DNA of 64,000 nucleotides from contig CAZBBC010000001.1 in assembly GCA_964489835.1 (NCBI GenBank), positions 71,660-135,659 of the forward strand. Direction: 5' to 3'. The translations under genes and the position numbers were made by a program. The stretch comes from CAZBBC01 sp964489835 (GTDB lineage Bacteria; Calditrichota; Calditrichia; JAJRVZ01). Positions 27,675 through 37,451 of this stretch are shown piece by piece. Below the pieces are notes generated by a model, which searched no databases, was not told the origin of the DNA, and worked only from the letters and a program-made list of their open reading frames with translations. Numbering within the stretch: the stretch's first letter is position 1; each line of letters opens with the position of its first letter.

Positions 27675-28711
27675 TGGATTCGTCGGGTGGAAAATTTCTA
27701 CGATTTCTAATTGTAATGATCATATTGGGTATGATCGCCTGGCTTCTGTATAGCCTGAGTACGATTATCACAATCATCGTCATATCTGCCCTTATGGCAT
27801 ACATTTTAGATCCGATTGCCAGTTATTTGGAAGCAAAAGGTCTGTCGCGAAGTAATGCAACAATCATTATTTTCCTGTTACTTTTTGCCACGATTGGTCT
27901 TCTCGGATGGACACTATTACCGGGACTTTTTTACGAGCTATTTGATCTTCAGCATACTCTGAATTTGAAAGACACCGCCAGTATCAGTCAAAAGATTCAA
28001 GAATTTATTGAACAAAATCTGAGTTTTATAAATGTGGAAAATATTGACATTGATGAGGAAGTTAAAAATATCATATCATTTTTAACAGATGAGCTACTAT
28101 CAATTCTGGCGAATCTTGTTTCGGTTATTTCATATATTGTAATCATTCCATTTGTTATCTTTTTCCTCCTAAAGGATGGGAGAGAAATGAAGAAATCTTT
28201 TATCCATGTTATTCCCAACCGCTATTTTGAAATGGTTTTAAACGTCATACATAAAATTGATCAGCAATTGGGCTGGTATCTGCGCGGACAGTTCACAGAA
28301 GCCTCTGTCGTCGGGATACTCTCTGTCATTGCTCTTTGGCTACTAGATGTCCAGTATTTTATTATGATCGGGGTCTTTGCCGGATTAGCCAATATGATTC
28401 CTTATGTCGGACCTGTTGCCGGAATGGTTCCTGCTATTATAATAACAATTATGAATGGTGGCGAACCGGTCAAGATTTTATACATTATAATTGCCTTTTC
28501 TATTGTCCAGTTAATTGACAATATCATCCTGCAACCGATGGTTTTGTCCAAAAGTGTCAAGTTACACCCACTAATCATTGTCTTTGTTGTGCTTATCGGA
28601 GGGCAGTTTTTTGGTGTTCTTGGAATGCTTCTGGCTGTGCCTGTTGCCGGAATTATAAAAGTTACTTCCAGTGAACTCTATCAGGGTATACGTAAATTTA
28701 ATTTAATTTGA
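27674..28711 (+). CDS. AI-2E family transporter (PerM/TqsA superfamily)
   Basis: 345 residues with paired N-terminal TM helices, a central amphipathic region (about 95-145) and a C-terminal cluster of TM helices containing LRGQFTEA, GLANMIPYVGPVAG and ILQPMVLSKSVKLHPL, all typical. Members export AI-2 (TqsA) or act as Na+/H+ antiporters or permeases. The substrate is not assignable. It is coupled by a 1-base overlap to the preceding cyclic-nucleotide-binding protein. Confidence 0.92.
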   Translation: MDSSGGKFLRFLIVMIILGMIAWLLYSLSTIITIIVISALMAYILDPIASYLEAKGLSRSNATIIIFLLLFATIGLLGWTLLPGLFYELFDLQHTLNLKDTASISQKIQEFIEQNLSFINVENIDIDEEVKNIISFLTDELLSILANLVSVISYIVIIPFVIFFLLKDGREMKKSFIHVIPNRYFEMVLNVIHKIDQQLGWYLRGQFTEASVVGILSVIALWLLDVQYFIMIGVFAGLANMIPYVGPVAGMVPAIIITIMNGGEPVKILYIIIAFSIVQLIDNIILQPMVLSKSVKLHPLIIVFVVLIGGQFFGVLGMLLAVPVAGIIKVTSSELYQGIRKFNLI

Positions 28712-28720
28712 TAGTTAAGA

Positions 28721-29134
28721 ATGAAAAATTCAATGGGTATAGATGAAAAAAGTGAGAAGTTAAAGGATTTCTTACCAATAACGTTGTTCATTGTTCTTAC
28801 TTTTCTGCTTGAAGCTTTTCGATTGGAGAAAGCAACAAATCTGGTTATATCCGTATTTATTTCTTTGTTTAGTTTTGGTGTTCTTTCTGCTATGTTACGC
28901 GAAAAGTACGGTGACTTGCCGCAGCTGAAACCGTTACAACAAAAAATTGGTTTTCTTTCAGTCGCCTTCATGTTTATTATTGGAGTGGCAATTCTACACT
29001 GGTATCAGATATTACATGTTAATATACGCTGGAGCCTTTTTTTTGTTTTTTTAATCCTTTACTTTCTTCTTTTGTTTCAAGCGGTTAATATGCTGCATGA
29101 AATAAAAGTTAATCTTAAAGGTGGAAAGAAATAG
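28721..29134 (+). CDS. Four-TM membrane protein of unknown function
   Basis: 137 residues with four predicted TM helices (about 21-40, 46-65, 82-102, 107-130) and short charged loops. No family is recognised. It begins 9 bases after the AI-2E gene and overlaps the ribosome site of the next gene, so it is part of the 27.1-30.2 kb operon. Confidence 0.7.
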   Translation: MKNSMGIDEKSEKLKDFLPITLFIVLTFLLEAFRLEKATNLVISVFISLFSFGVLSAMLREKYGDLPQLKPLQQKIGFLSVAFMFIIGVAILHWYQILHVNIRWSLFFVFLILYFLLLFQAVNMLHEIKVNLKGGKK

Positions 29135-29135
29135 T

Positions 29136-29444
29136 ATGGTACTTCTGGAATTTATGATGAGCCCAACAGGAAAAGGAGAGAGCCTCAGTCCCTATGTTTC
29201 CAGGGTTTTAAATGTAATAGATGAAAGTGGGATTACGTATCGTCTCACACCCATGGGAACAATTCTGGAGGGAGAATGGGATGATGTAATGGGTGTTGTC
29301 AACACCTGCTTTCAGGAATTAAAACGGGATTGTTCGCGTATTGGTGTCCATATCAAAATTGATTACCGCGCGAGCCCTGAGAGCCGGTTAGAGTCAAAAA
29401 TTAAAAGCATAGAAACAAAATTGGGTAAAAAACTAAAAACATAA
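29136..29444 (+). CDS. MTH1187/YkoF-type thiamine-binding-like protein
   Basis: 102 residues from the ATG at 29136, just after the stop at 29134; an in-frame GTG at 29121 is less likely. The pattern SPTGKGESLSPYVSRVLNVI, YRLTPMGTILEGEWDDVM and a closing C..RIGVHIKIDYR is that of the MTH1187 (DUF77) ferredoxin-like fold. Homologues bind thiamine-like or cysteine-type ligands, and the in vivo role is not established. It is in one operon with its neighbours. Confidence 0.85.
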   Translation: MVLLEFMMSPTGKGESLSPYVSRVLNVIDESGITYRLTPMGTILEGEWDDVMGVVNTCFQELKRDCSRIGVHIKIDYRASPESRLESKIKSIETKLGKKLKT

Positions 29445-29516
29445 TCTATCGGAATTATTTATCACTCCAAATATTACTTTTCAATATTATTTGTCAAATT
29501 CATCAGGATGAGATTT

Positions 29517-30191
29517 ATGCGAATCAAGTTTTCCCCCCTTATTCAGAAAAAAATATCCGGTTTAAAATTGGGAATATTGGCGGGGAAGAATCTTTCCATT
29601 AACAATCAATCAGATCTGGTTTGTCAACAATTAAACGATTTGACAATTTTTATAAAGAAGAAATTCACTGATCAGCCGCCCTCAAAAGATCCGATTATAT
29701 CAGCCGTTCGCCGTATGTATCGCCGGATCGGCTGGGAGCCAACGCAATACCGGCCGTCTTCGGAAGCGATGATACGTCGGTTTATCAAAGAAAAAGGATT
29801 ATATCGCATTAATAACCTGGTAGATCTTGGAAATATTGTTTCAACACGCTTCCATTTGCCGATGGGATTGTATGATAGTGATAAGATAATCGGTTCAATT
29901 CTGGTTGATGTCGGAAAAGAGGATGAAGAGTATGCAGGAATATCCAAAGACATTATTCATGCAACCGGCAAGCTCGTTCTCCGCGATGATTGTGGTGTTT
30001 TTGGGAATCCGACGGCTGATTCCTTAAGGACAAGCATTCAGGAAAATACCACAAACATTCTGGCACTGTTTTTTACTCCACCAGAAGTAACCGATTTCTG
30101 GCTGGAGCAAACCCTTAATTTTCTTCAGAATCTGTACGGTCATGACTGCCCACAGGCAACCTTTAATCGTGTAGTGACTGTTTCTGTTTAG
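29517..30191 (+). CDS. B3/B4 tRNA-binding-domain protein
   Basis: About 224 residues; AGGA eight bases upstream favours the ATG at 29517 over that at 29508. The chain matches the B3/B4 module of phenylalanyl-tRNA synthetase beta subunit as found in stand-alone proteins (DPIISAVRRMYRRIG, RPSSEAMIRR, LVDLGNIVS, GNPTADSLRTSI). Such free modules are thought to bind or edit aminoacyl-tRNAs or amino acids, but few have been tested. No other tRNA gene or synthetase is near. Confidence 0.88.
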   Translation: MRIKFSPLIQKKISGLKLGILAGKNLSINNQSDLVCQQLNDLTIFIKKKFTDQPPSKDPIISAVRRMYRRIGWEPTQYRPSSEAMIRRFIKEKGLYRINNLVDLGNIVSTRFHLPMGLYDSDKIIGSILVDVGKEDEEYAGISKDIIHATGKLVLRDDCGVFGNPTADSLRTSIQENTTNILALFFTPPEVTDFWLEQTLNFLQNLYGHDCPQATFNRVVTVSV

Positions 30192-30200
30192 ATTTCGGCC

Positions 30201-31148
30201 TTACATTTCTTTATAAAATTTGCCCTGCCAGGTGTCTCTTTTTTCAAACTCTTTATGAATATAGTGTAGCACTTCAGTATTTCTTTTTCCCCAGCGTGGC
30301 GCAAGAAGAACGCGCATTGGAGCTTCTCCTGCTAACCGCTGAATAATTATTTCAGGATTTAATCTCTCTAAAAAGGATACGATGGTTTCAACATATTCGG
30401 CCAGTGTAAATAAAAGAAAAGGCGTTTTAGCATGCTGTTCTGCCATCACTGTGTTTTTTACAATATGCAATTGATGAATTTTTAAAAAGTTGAAATTTAT
30501 TTCAGACAGAATATCCGCTTCGTATAGCCATTGATCTATATTTTCCCAGGGAAAACCGAGAATGATATGAGTGCAAATGTTTATTCCCCGTCCGGCGGTC
30601 ATTTCCACGGCATTCAGATAGCTCTGGAAATCATGTCCGCGATTTATTTTCTTTAGTGAGTCATTATAAATTGATTCAAGTCCGTATTCAATGGTTATAT
30701 CATAAGATTGACTCAGGGTTGCAAGATATACAATTTTTGCTTCGTCTATACAATCTGGCCGGGTTCCTATTGTAAGACCAATAATGCCCGAATAGGATAG
30801 TGCTTCTTCATATAAACGTTTCAAATGATCGAGTGAAGCATAGGTATTGCTGTAAGGCTGAAAGTAGACGATAAATTTATTAACCTGATATCTCCGTTTA
30901 AGAAATTCAATTCCTTCCTCGATTTGTTGGCGCATACTTTTGTTCGGATTGTTATACCCGGGATTAAAGCTATCATTATTACAATAAATACACCCGCCAT
31001 AAGTTACCGAACCATCACGGTTAGGACATGTGAACCCGGCATCAACGGTTACTTTTTGAACCCGCTCTCCGAATTTTTTTTTCAGGTAATTATTGTATGA
31101 GTTATATCTTTTCCCGCCAAATATTTTCGGATAATCAATGGTCACCAA
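30201..31148 (-). CDS. Radical SAM protein, TIGR01212/YhcC family
   Basis: About 315 residues. AGGA lies eight bases before the TTG at 31148; a GTG at 31145 is also possible, and an in-frame TTG at 31172 has no ribosome site. The radical-SAM cluster site is CPNRDGSVTYGGCIYC, with the long CX11CXXC spacing typical of this family rather than CX3CX2C. Later motifs (TIGTRPDC, EYGLES, THIILGFPWE) fit the SAM-binding barrel, and IYCNNDSF is standard. The substrate of YhcC-type enzymes is unknown. It is not the AmmeMemoRadiSam radical enzyme. Confidence 0.9.
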   Translation of the reverse strand: MVTIDYPKIFGGKRYNSYNNYLKKKFGERVQKVTVDAGFTCPNRDGSVTYGGCIYCNNDSFNPGYNNPNKSMRQQIEEGIEFLKRRYQVNKFIVYFQPYSNTYASLDHLKRLYEEALSYSGIIGLTIGTRPDCIDEAKIVYLATLSQSYDITIEYGLESIYNDSLKKINRGHDFQSYLNAVEMTAGRGINICTHIILGFPWENIDQWLYEADILSEINFNFLKIHQLHIVKNTVMAEQHAKTPFLLFTLAEYVETIVSFLERLNPEIIIQRLAGEAPMRVLLAPRWGKRNTEVLHYIHKEFEKRDTWQGKFYKEM

Positions 31149-31380
31149 TGAATCTTTCCTGTAGTTAAACAACCGGGCAATTCTTTTCCGGGTTCTCCGT
31201 GGATTTCACGGATGGCTTTTATTATCTCAATCAATGTAAATTGAATTGTCATTAGGAATATTTCTATTTTTTTATCGGGATTGCTCTACCGATTTTTCAT
31301 GCTTTTTTTAGATCTATTATACTTATTAAATTATTCCTATACAAATTTTCCATTCCTGGATATATAAAGTAAAAAGTTGC

Positions 31381-31416
31381 CACCTGGATGTTTCGTAATC
31401 CTACTAATTCCAGGTG
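31381..31416. promoter_or_regulatory. Inverted repeat upstream of the acyl-CoA synthetase gene
   Basis: CACCTGGA (31381-31388) and TCCAGGTG (31409-31416) are perfect 8-base arms with a 20-base spacer, about 135 bases upstream of the TTG at 31550. It could be an operator or a leader hairpin. Apart from this and the small CCGTG palindrome at 31197-31211, the 401-base gap appears empty. Confidence 0.3.
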
Positions 31417-31549
31417 ATTAAGTTAATCTTGCATAAGTTTTTTATGAGTCGGTCTGACAAGCTCCCAGAACGTGTTAAGTTGAATCATTGTAAGATTAAA
31501 CATATATTTAAATAGTTGATCATCTTTTTACAAAACCCAGGGTTTCCAT

Positions 31550-33643
31550 TTGAAAGCACTAATATCAATTTTTGCGCCAAAATCAATTGCGGTTATCGGA
31601 GCCTCAAGACGTGACGGATCCCTGGGGAAAATGTTTCTTGACGCTGTTGTCGGGATGAATTACAAGGGTTCTATATATCCGATCAATCCCAAAGCAGAGA
31701 GGATCAACAATATTCGATGCTACACCGACATTTCCAGCATACCAGATATTCCTGATCTGGCGATTATACTGTTGCCCAAAGAAATGGTATTAGACGCAGT
31801 TCAGACAGTGGCCCAAAAAAAGGTTAAGAATATTATTATTATTAGTGCCGGATTTAAAGAAGTTGGTGCAGAAGGCCGGGAGCGGGAAAAGACGCTGGTT
31901 GCGTATATCAAAAACAATAACATGAGAATGATTGGTCCCAATAGCATGGGGCTTTTTAATACCGATCCATCTATTTCTTTGAATGCAACATTTTCTCCCA
32001 CCCCGCCAATTCCGGGTCATGTCGGATTTATTTCTCAAAGTGGTGCACTGGGGGTAGCCGTTCTTGAACTTTCTCAAAATCTTGGATTGGGATTTTCTTG
32101 TTTTGTCAGTACCGGTAATAAAGCCGATATAAACGATGCGGATTGTTTGCGTTTTTTAGCCGGAGATAAAAACACCAAAACGATCATTTTATATCAGGAA
32201 AGTATTGAAAATCCGGCAACGTTTCGTAAAATCTGTATGGAAATTATTCCCCATAAACCGATATTGGCACTCAAAGCGGGACGAACAAAAAGCGGACTAA
32301 AAGCGGCTTCATCCCATACGGGCGTCTTAGCGTCTGATGATGTCATCACAGATACCTTTTTAAAACAGTGTGGTCTTATTCGCTGCGAAACCCTGCAGGA
32401 ACTGCTTGACACAGCTATGTCTGTTATTTCTCAACCAATGCCCTCGGGGAATAAAGTGGCTGTTGTTACCAATGCCGGGGGCCCGGGGATTTTGGCCAGC
32501 GATGCCCTGGAAAACCATGGGTTGGAGCTTGCCTTACTTTCAGAGGACACAATCTTACAATTACGGCAACATTTACCCGCAGAAGCGGGTTTATACAACC
32601 CGGTTGATATGATAGCCAGCGCCACTCATGAAACCTACAGAAATGTCTGCAGTATTGTAGATAAAGATAAAAATGTAGATTCTATTTTCTTAATTATTGT
32701 AAAACCGCCAGTAAATACCACTCCGAAAAAAATTATAGAGGAAATAAAACCGGTTATCGAAAATTCAAAAAAACCATATTTTTGCACGTTAATGGCTCAA
32801 GAAAATCCGGAGGCAGGATTAGAAGTTTTTAGAGCTTTAAATCTTCCCGTTTTTTCGTTCCCGGAATCATCTGCCCGGGCGCTGGGTAATATGATAAAAT
32901 ATATGAAAATAAAGGATCGGTTTAAGAAATCTAAACCAGACCTCGCAAATATATCTAAAACTTCAAATAAAAGTGGAGATAAAAAGCAGGCAACATTTCG
33001 GGAAATAACGGAACTATTATCCAAATATGGATTAAATTCATGTGACTATATTATTACTTCGCGAGAAGAAGAAATCGTGAAATTCCAAAAACAAATGGGA
33101 CCGATTGTACTGAAAATTGCCAATGAAGAGATCATTCATAAATCGGATGCCGGTCTGGTAAAGCTTAATCTTTCTTCTTCTGCTGAAGTAAAACATGCGT
33201 TTAATGAAATTTCAATAAAAGCCAGGCCTTTGATATCTTTTGGAAAAAATCCTCTTCTCCTGGCCCAGAAAATGATACGGAGCAATATTGAGCTGGTACT
33301 TGGGGCTAAGCGGGACCCGGTATTTGGGGCGACTATAATGTTTGGCATCGGTGGCATCTTTGTTGAATTGTATAAAGATGTTGTTTTTCGAATATTACCG
33401 GTCGATGAAATTGAAATTCATCAGATGTTGGACGAACTCAAAGGGAAAAAAATACTGGAAGGGTTCAGACATTATCCGGGCATTGATTTTAAGGTATTAA
33501 CAGAAACGATTATCAATTTTTCTACTATGATCGATGAAAACCCTGAAATTGTTGAAATGGATTTGAATCCGTTACTCTGGTCGGTTGACAAAAACGAACT
33601 GATAGTTGTCGATAGTCGTTGTACACTAACAGGTGATTTTTGA
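31550..33643 (+). CDS. NDP-forming acyl/acetyl-CoA synthetase, fused alpha-beta
   Basis: 697 residues starting at a TTG with AGGG seven bases upstream. Order: CoA-binding Rossmann domain (1-130, with AVIGAS and NPKAERI), succinyl-CoA-ligase-like domains (about 145-460) with the phospho-His segment AASSHTG, and an ATP-grasp domain (about 475-697, with KIANEEIIHKSDAGLV and FGIGGIFVELYKDV). Such enzymes interconvert acyl-CoA + ADP + Pi with acid + ATP + CoA, gaining ATP from acetyl-CoA or other acyl-CoAs. The same domain set also occurs in protein-acetylating enzymes, but those carry a GNAT domain, which is absent here. The tail overlaps the next frame, whose likely start is at 33675. Confidence 0.92.
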   Translation: MKALISIFAPKSIAVIGASRRDGSLGKMFLDAVVGMNYKGSIYPINPKAERINNIRCYTDISSIPDIPDLAIILLPKEMVLDAVQTVAQKKVKNIIIISAGFKEVGAEGREREKTLVAYIKNNNMRMIGPNSMGLFNTDPSISLNATFSPTPPIPGHVGFISQSGALGVAVLELSQNLGLGFSCFVSTGNKADINDADCLRFLAGDKNTKTIILYQESIENPATFRKICMEIIPHKPILALKAGRTKSGLKAASSHTGVLASDDVITDTFLKQCGLIRCETLQELLDTAMSVISQPMPSGNKVAVVTNAGGPGILASDALENHGLELALLSEDTILQLRQHLPAEAGLYNPVDMIASATHETYRNVCSIVDKDKNVDSIFLIIVKPPVNTTPKKIIEEIKPVIENSKKPYFCTLMAQENPEAGLEVFRALNLPVFSFPESSARALGNMIKYMKIKDRFKKSKPDLANISKTSNKSGDKKQATFREITELLSKYGLNSCDYIITSREEEIVKFQKQMGPIVLKIANEEIIHKSDAGLVKLNLSSSAEVKHAFNEISIKARPLISFGKNPLLLAQKMIRSNIELVLGAKRDPVFGATIMFGIGGIFVELYKDVVFRILPVDEIEIHQMLDELKGKKILEGFRHYPGIDFKVLTETIINFSTMIDENPEIVEMDLNPLLWSVDKNELIVVDSRCTLTGDF

Positions 33644-33674
33644 TCCGGTACATATTTGTGAAATTAATGGATGT

Positions 33675-35879
33675 ATGAAGAAACTGAAATCTCACTTAAA
33701 ACCGATTATTATTTTCTTTGTTTGGTTTCCATTGTGTGTTTTTCCACAAGCCTATTTGTGGCCCACCAATGCCAGTGATTATTTATCCTCAAGTTTTTGT
33801 GAATTTCGGGAAGGACATTATCACTCCGCGATCGATATTAAAACATGGAACACAGAAGGATATCCCTGTTATGCAGTTGCGGACGGTTTTATCAAAAGAC
33901 TACGCATATCCCCGTTCGGTTACGGAAAAGTCCTCTATCTTCAGTTAGAAGATGGAAATACGGCGGTTTATGCCCACTTGCAGAAATTTAGTAAAGCGAT
34001 AGACAAACAGGTGCGGAAGATTCAATTCAGAAATAAAAAATACTGTCTTAACTGGTGGCCGAAAAATTTAAAAGTAAAAAAAGGGGATATTATTGCCTAC
34101 ACCGGGCGCACAGGAATTGGTGTACCGCACTTGCATTTTGAAATCCGTAATAAAAAAGATAACCCTGTCAATCCGCTTGTTTATTATTCAAGAATAAAAG
34201 ATAATATCCGCCCGAAACTACTAGAACTGGCTGTAATTCCACTCACGAAAACAGCAACGATAAATGGCAGTTTTTCACCAAAAACTTTCCCGGTTACCCA
34301 TATAAAAGATGGTATCTATGTTATAAAAGAACCTTTGTATACATATGGGAAGATCGGACTGGCCATTCACGGATATGATCTGGCCGATGATGTCACTAAT
34401 AAATATGGATTTTCTCATACGGATCTAGAAGTTGCCGGGCAGAAAATTTTTCAGATTGAATATGATGAACTGAATTTTTCAACCACAGAACATATTTACT
34501 CAGAAATTTATTATCCTTATTGGGCCGAGAAAAAACAGGTTTTTAATAAACTTTATCTGGAATCCTTTAACCCATTATCTTTTTATAATCGATCATTAGC
34601 AGCGGATGGCAGTATAGAAGTTTATGAAAACCCAATTTCTTTTAATATAACCGTGTCGGATTTCAAAAAAAACCGGAGCATTATTAGCGGAGAATTACTA
34701 CCCGCCCAAAAATATTCAATAAAAGTCATTAACGCCGTCAGGAAAAAATCCTGGGCTTATGTAAAATTTTTAGCGCTACAGATCCGGGATTTAAAATTTT
34801 TTACAGGAAAGAATAATCGTACCTGGGCGCCGGTAGAATATTTTGAGATTTTAGAAGGTAAAATCGAAAATTCAGAACATGGTCTATTGGTCAGGGTGAG
34901 CTTGAAGGACAGTTCAAATTTGTATCTGAAAATTGAGGTTAATAAAAAGGTCAGCCGGTCAATATATTTTGGACTACCCGATATTGCGCCCGAAAAATTA
35001 TATCAACCATATGTTCTGGGAAAAAAGTTAATCGTTGACATTCCGGATTTAAATCCAAACACGCAAATCAGATTATTAGATGATCAGGTAAAACTCGGCA
35101 CCAGTTTTCCTGAGGGGGAGAACCGGCAGGTGTTAATTCCGGGTCGTTATATTATCGGTAAACCCGCGGCACTAATGATCTCCTCTGATTCTGTTAATAC
35201 CTCCATAATGAACCTGAATTTTGATGCGCTATATCCAAACGAAACTACCATATCCAGCTGGTTTGATTCTGCGTTGGTCATTCAATCATTCGAAGGCTCG
35301 GTGATGGATACAACATTATTTACTGTTGAGGTCCTGGATATTGACACGGTTTTAAGCGAATTTCCAACGGCAAGTCAGATCTTTGAAATCTCCCCGCGAA
35401 ATTTTCCTATTTTTAATTCTGTCTCAATTAGAATTCAAGCAGACTCTTTACCTGCCTGGGGGCAATGGTCAATTTTTAAAACAAACGGAGAAGATAAAAT
35501 TTCATATCTTTCTTCGAAAATAGATTCAGGGGCACTTCATTTCACAACCAGAACTTCTTCTTTGGGAAAATTTGTTATCGCCGCAGATACTATACCCCCA
35601 GAAGTATCAATCATCAAGCCAATCAACGGACAGACCTATAAAAGATCTCCGGAAATTCAAATTGAAATAAAAGATCTTCTTTCGGGTATTGGTGATGAAG
35701 AAGACATTTCCCTGATCATGGATGGAAACTATGTGCTTCCCGAGTGGGATCCGGAAGAGGATCTTTTAACCGGTATATTAGCGAATGATTTATCGGTTGG
35801 AAATCATGTTCTTACAGTCTCAATAGGTGACCGATCAGGAAATAAGACGCGTAAGGCCGTCTATTTTAAAATAGAATAA
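33675..35879 (+). CDS. Exported M23 (LytM-type) peptidase with C-terminal beta domains
   Basis: 734 residues from the ATG at 33675. A signal peptide (about 1-25, ending CVFPQA) precedes an M23 domain in which the zinc and catalytic residues are intact: His50 and Asp54 in HSAID, His101, and His152/His154 in PHLHFE. The domain contains a roughly 30-residue insert (about 105-135). The remaining 550 residues are beta-rich, ending in an Ig-like stretch (DTIPPEVSIIKPINGQTYK). It probably cleaves peptidoglycan cross-links, or is a surface-attached factor. It follows the acyl-CoA synthetase gene by about 30 bases. Confidence 0.88.
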   Translation: MKKLKSHLKPIIIFFVWFPLCVFPQAYLWPTNASDYLSSSFCEFREGHYHSAIDIKTWNTEGYPCYAVADGFIKRLRISPFGYGKVLYLQLEDGNTAVYAHLQKFSKAIDKQVRKIQFRNKKYCLNWWPKNLKVKKGDIIAYTGRTGIGVPHLHFEIRNKKDNPVNPLVYYSRIKDNIRPKLLELAVIPLTKTATINGSFSPKTFPVTHIKDGIYVIKEPLYTYGKIGLAIHGYDLADDVTNKYGFSHTDLEVAGQKIFQIEYDELNFSTTEHIYSEIYYPYWAEKKQVFNKLYLESFNPLSFYNRSLAADGSIEVYENPISFNITVSDFKKNRSIISGELLPAQKYSIKVINAVRKKSWAYVKFLALQIRDLKFFTGKNNRTWAPVEYFEILEGKIENSEHGLLVRVSLKDSSNLYLKIEVNKKVSRSIYFGLPDIAPEKLYQPYVLGKKLIVDIPDLNPNTQIRLLDDQVKLGTSFPEGENRQVLIPGRYIIGKPAALMISSDSVNTSIMNLNFDALYPNETTISSWFDSALVIQSFEGSVMDTTLFTVEVLDIDTVLSEFPTASQIFEISPRNFPIFNSVSIRIQADSLPAWGQWSIFKTNGEDKISYLSSKIDSGALHFTTRTSSLGKFVIAADTIPPEVSIIKPINGQTYKRSPEIQIEIKDLLSGIGDEEDISLIMDGNYVLPEWDPEEDLLTGILANDLSVGNHVLTVSIGDRSGNKTRKAVYFKIE

Positions 35880-35999
35880 GTATAATCAGAAAATCCTCCT
35901 TTATTGTTTTCATCCTGTGGCAAGTGTATATTAATGACAACCAGCGGCCGCTTGATACATGGGCCAACGGCGGTAATATCTTATAAAAAATTTTGAGTG

Positions 36000-36848
36000 A
36001 TGATGTCTAAGGGCTTAAAAATTCGTCAACCAGCAGTTGCCGGAATGTTTTATCCCGAGAAGAAAATAGAGCTTGATCGCACGGTAGCTATTGTGCTGGA
36101 AGAATCTCAGGAGTATAATATTCCGGGTGTCATTAGAGGAATGGTTGTCCCCCATGCCGGTTATATGTTCTCCGGGGGGGTGGCTGCCCGTGCTTATCGG
36201 CAGGTATTTGGACATGACATTGATGTCGTAGTAGTGATTTCTCCCAGCCATTGTGAATATTTTACGGAAATTTCTATTTATGATGGATATGCCTATTCCA
36301 CTCCTCTAGGAACACTACCGGTTGACAGAGAAATTGCCGAAAAGCTGTTGACTACCAGTCCACAGATTATTCTATCCGATAAAGGTCACCGCTTTGATGA
36401 ACATGCACTGGAAGTACAATTACCTTTTTTACAAAAAGTTTTTGATAAATTCAGGTTTATACCAATAGTGATGGGTGAGCACAGCCATAGTAATATCCAG
36501 TTACTGGCAAATAGTTTGGCCCAGGTTTTAAAGGATGAAAAGGCTTTGATTGTTGCTTCAAGCGATCTTTCTCATTTTTATACAGATGAAAAAGCCACTT
36601 CCCTGGATCAGGTTGTCGTTGAGGACATGGAAAATTTTGATGAAGAAAAATTGTTTCAGGATTTGAAATCCGGTCAGGCCGAGATGTGTGGCGGTGGTCC
36701 GGCAATGGCGACCATGAAAGCCTGTAAACTTTTAGGGGCTGATAAGGCGAGAGTATTACTTTATAGAAATTCCGGTGATATCACGGGTGATCGTTCGGAG
36801 GTCGTCGGTTATCTTTCGGCAATCTTTTATAAACAATGCGAGAATTAA
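36000..36848 (+). CDS. amrB: Memo-family protein (AmmeMemoRadiSam system protein B)
   Basis: About 282 residues; GTG 35997, ATG 36000 and ATG 36003 are all in frame and no ribosome site separates them. The dioxygenase-like Memo fold is shown by QPAVAGMFYP, the metal-ligand stretches VPHAGY and SPSH, DEHALEVQLPFL, ASSDLSH and AEMCGGGP. The family is typically encoded with AMMECR1 and a radical SAM gene; the pathway remains unsettled. Here it overlaps the AMMECR1 gene by 13 bases. Confidence 0.92.
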   Translation: MMSKGLKIRQPAVAGMFYPEKKIELDRTVAIVLEESQEYNIPGVIRGMVVPHAGYMFSGGVAARAYRQVFGHDIDVVVVISPSHCEYFTEISIYDGYAYSTPLGTLPVDREIAEKLLTTSPQIILSDKGHRFDEHALEVQLPFLQKVFDKFRFIPIVMGEHSHSNIQLLANSLAQVLKDEKALIVASSDLSHFYTDEKATSLDQVVVEDMENFDEEKLFQDLKSGQAEMCGGGPAMATMKACKLLGADKARVLLYRNSGDITGDRSEVVGYLSAIFYKQCEN

Positions 36849-37423
36849 AACTGACACAAGAAGAGAAAATATTTTTACTTTCATTGGCAAGAAAAGCCAT
36901 TTCTTTAAAAACAGAAAATAAAAAATTTCCACAATCCCAATATTTTTCGGAAGCCTTAGGACAATTGGCGGGTGTATTTGTAACCCTGAATAAAAACAAC
37001 CAATTGCGCGGATGTATTGGATATGTTGAAGGCATTAAACCTCTTCAAACCGCAGTGGAAGAGATGGCAATTGCTGCCGCCTTTAATGATCCTCGTTTCC
37101 CGCCGCTTGAAAAAGAGGAAATGGAAGATCTTGCCATAGAAATTTCAGTTTTATCACCCCTAAAAATAATCGATGATATCAATAAGATTGATGTTGGAAA
37201 ACATGGTCTAATCGTCGAAAACGGCTTACATCGGGGACTGCTGTTACCGCAGGTTGCCGTTGAATACAATTGGAACAACATTTCTTTTTTAGAATATACC
37301 TGCCAAAAGGCGGGACTGTCTACCGATGCCTGGAAAGATGAAAGCACAAAAATTCAGGTATTTTCAGCCGAAATTTTTTCAGAATCGGAGCTGGCTCAGC
37401 ACAAGAAAGATTACTCTGATTAG
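36836..37423 (+). CDS. amrA: AMMECR1-domain protein (AmmeMemoRadiSam system protein A)
   Basis: 195 residues with the AMMECR1 hallmark LRGCIGY (written here NNQLRGCIGYVEG), then FNDPRFPPLEKEE, LAIEISVLSP and GLLLPQVAVEYNW. The ATG lies within the last codons of the Memo gene. The third member of the usual set, a radical SAM protein, is not in the window. Confidence 0.92.
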   Translation: MRELKLTQEEKIFLLSLARKAISLKTENKKFPQSQYFSEALGQLAGVFVTLNKNNQLRGCIGYVEGIKPLQTAVEEMAIAAAFNDPRFPPLEKEEMEDLAIEISVLSPLKIIDDINKIDVGKHGLIVENGLHRGLLLPQVAVEYNWNNISFLEYTCQKAGLSTDAWKDESTKIQVFSAEIFSESELAQHKKDYSD

Positions 37424-37451
37424 ATAGTAGTATTGTTACCATGTTGATTGT

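Noticed and set aside
30201..31148. Radical SAM gene as the third AmmeMemoRadiSam component
   Set aside because: It has the CX11CXXC site of the TIGR01212/YhcC family, not the AmmeMemoRadiSam pattern, and it lies 5 kb away on the other strand.
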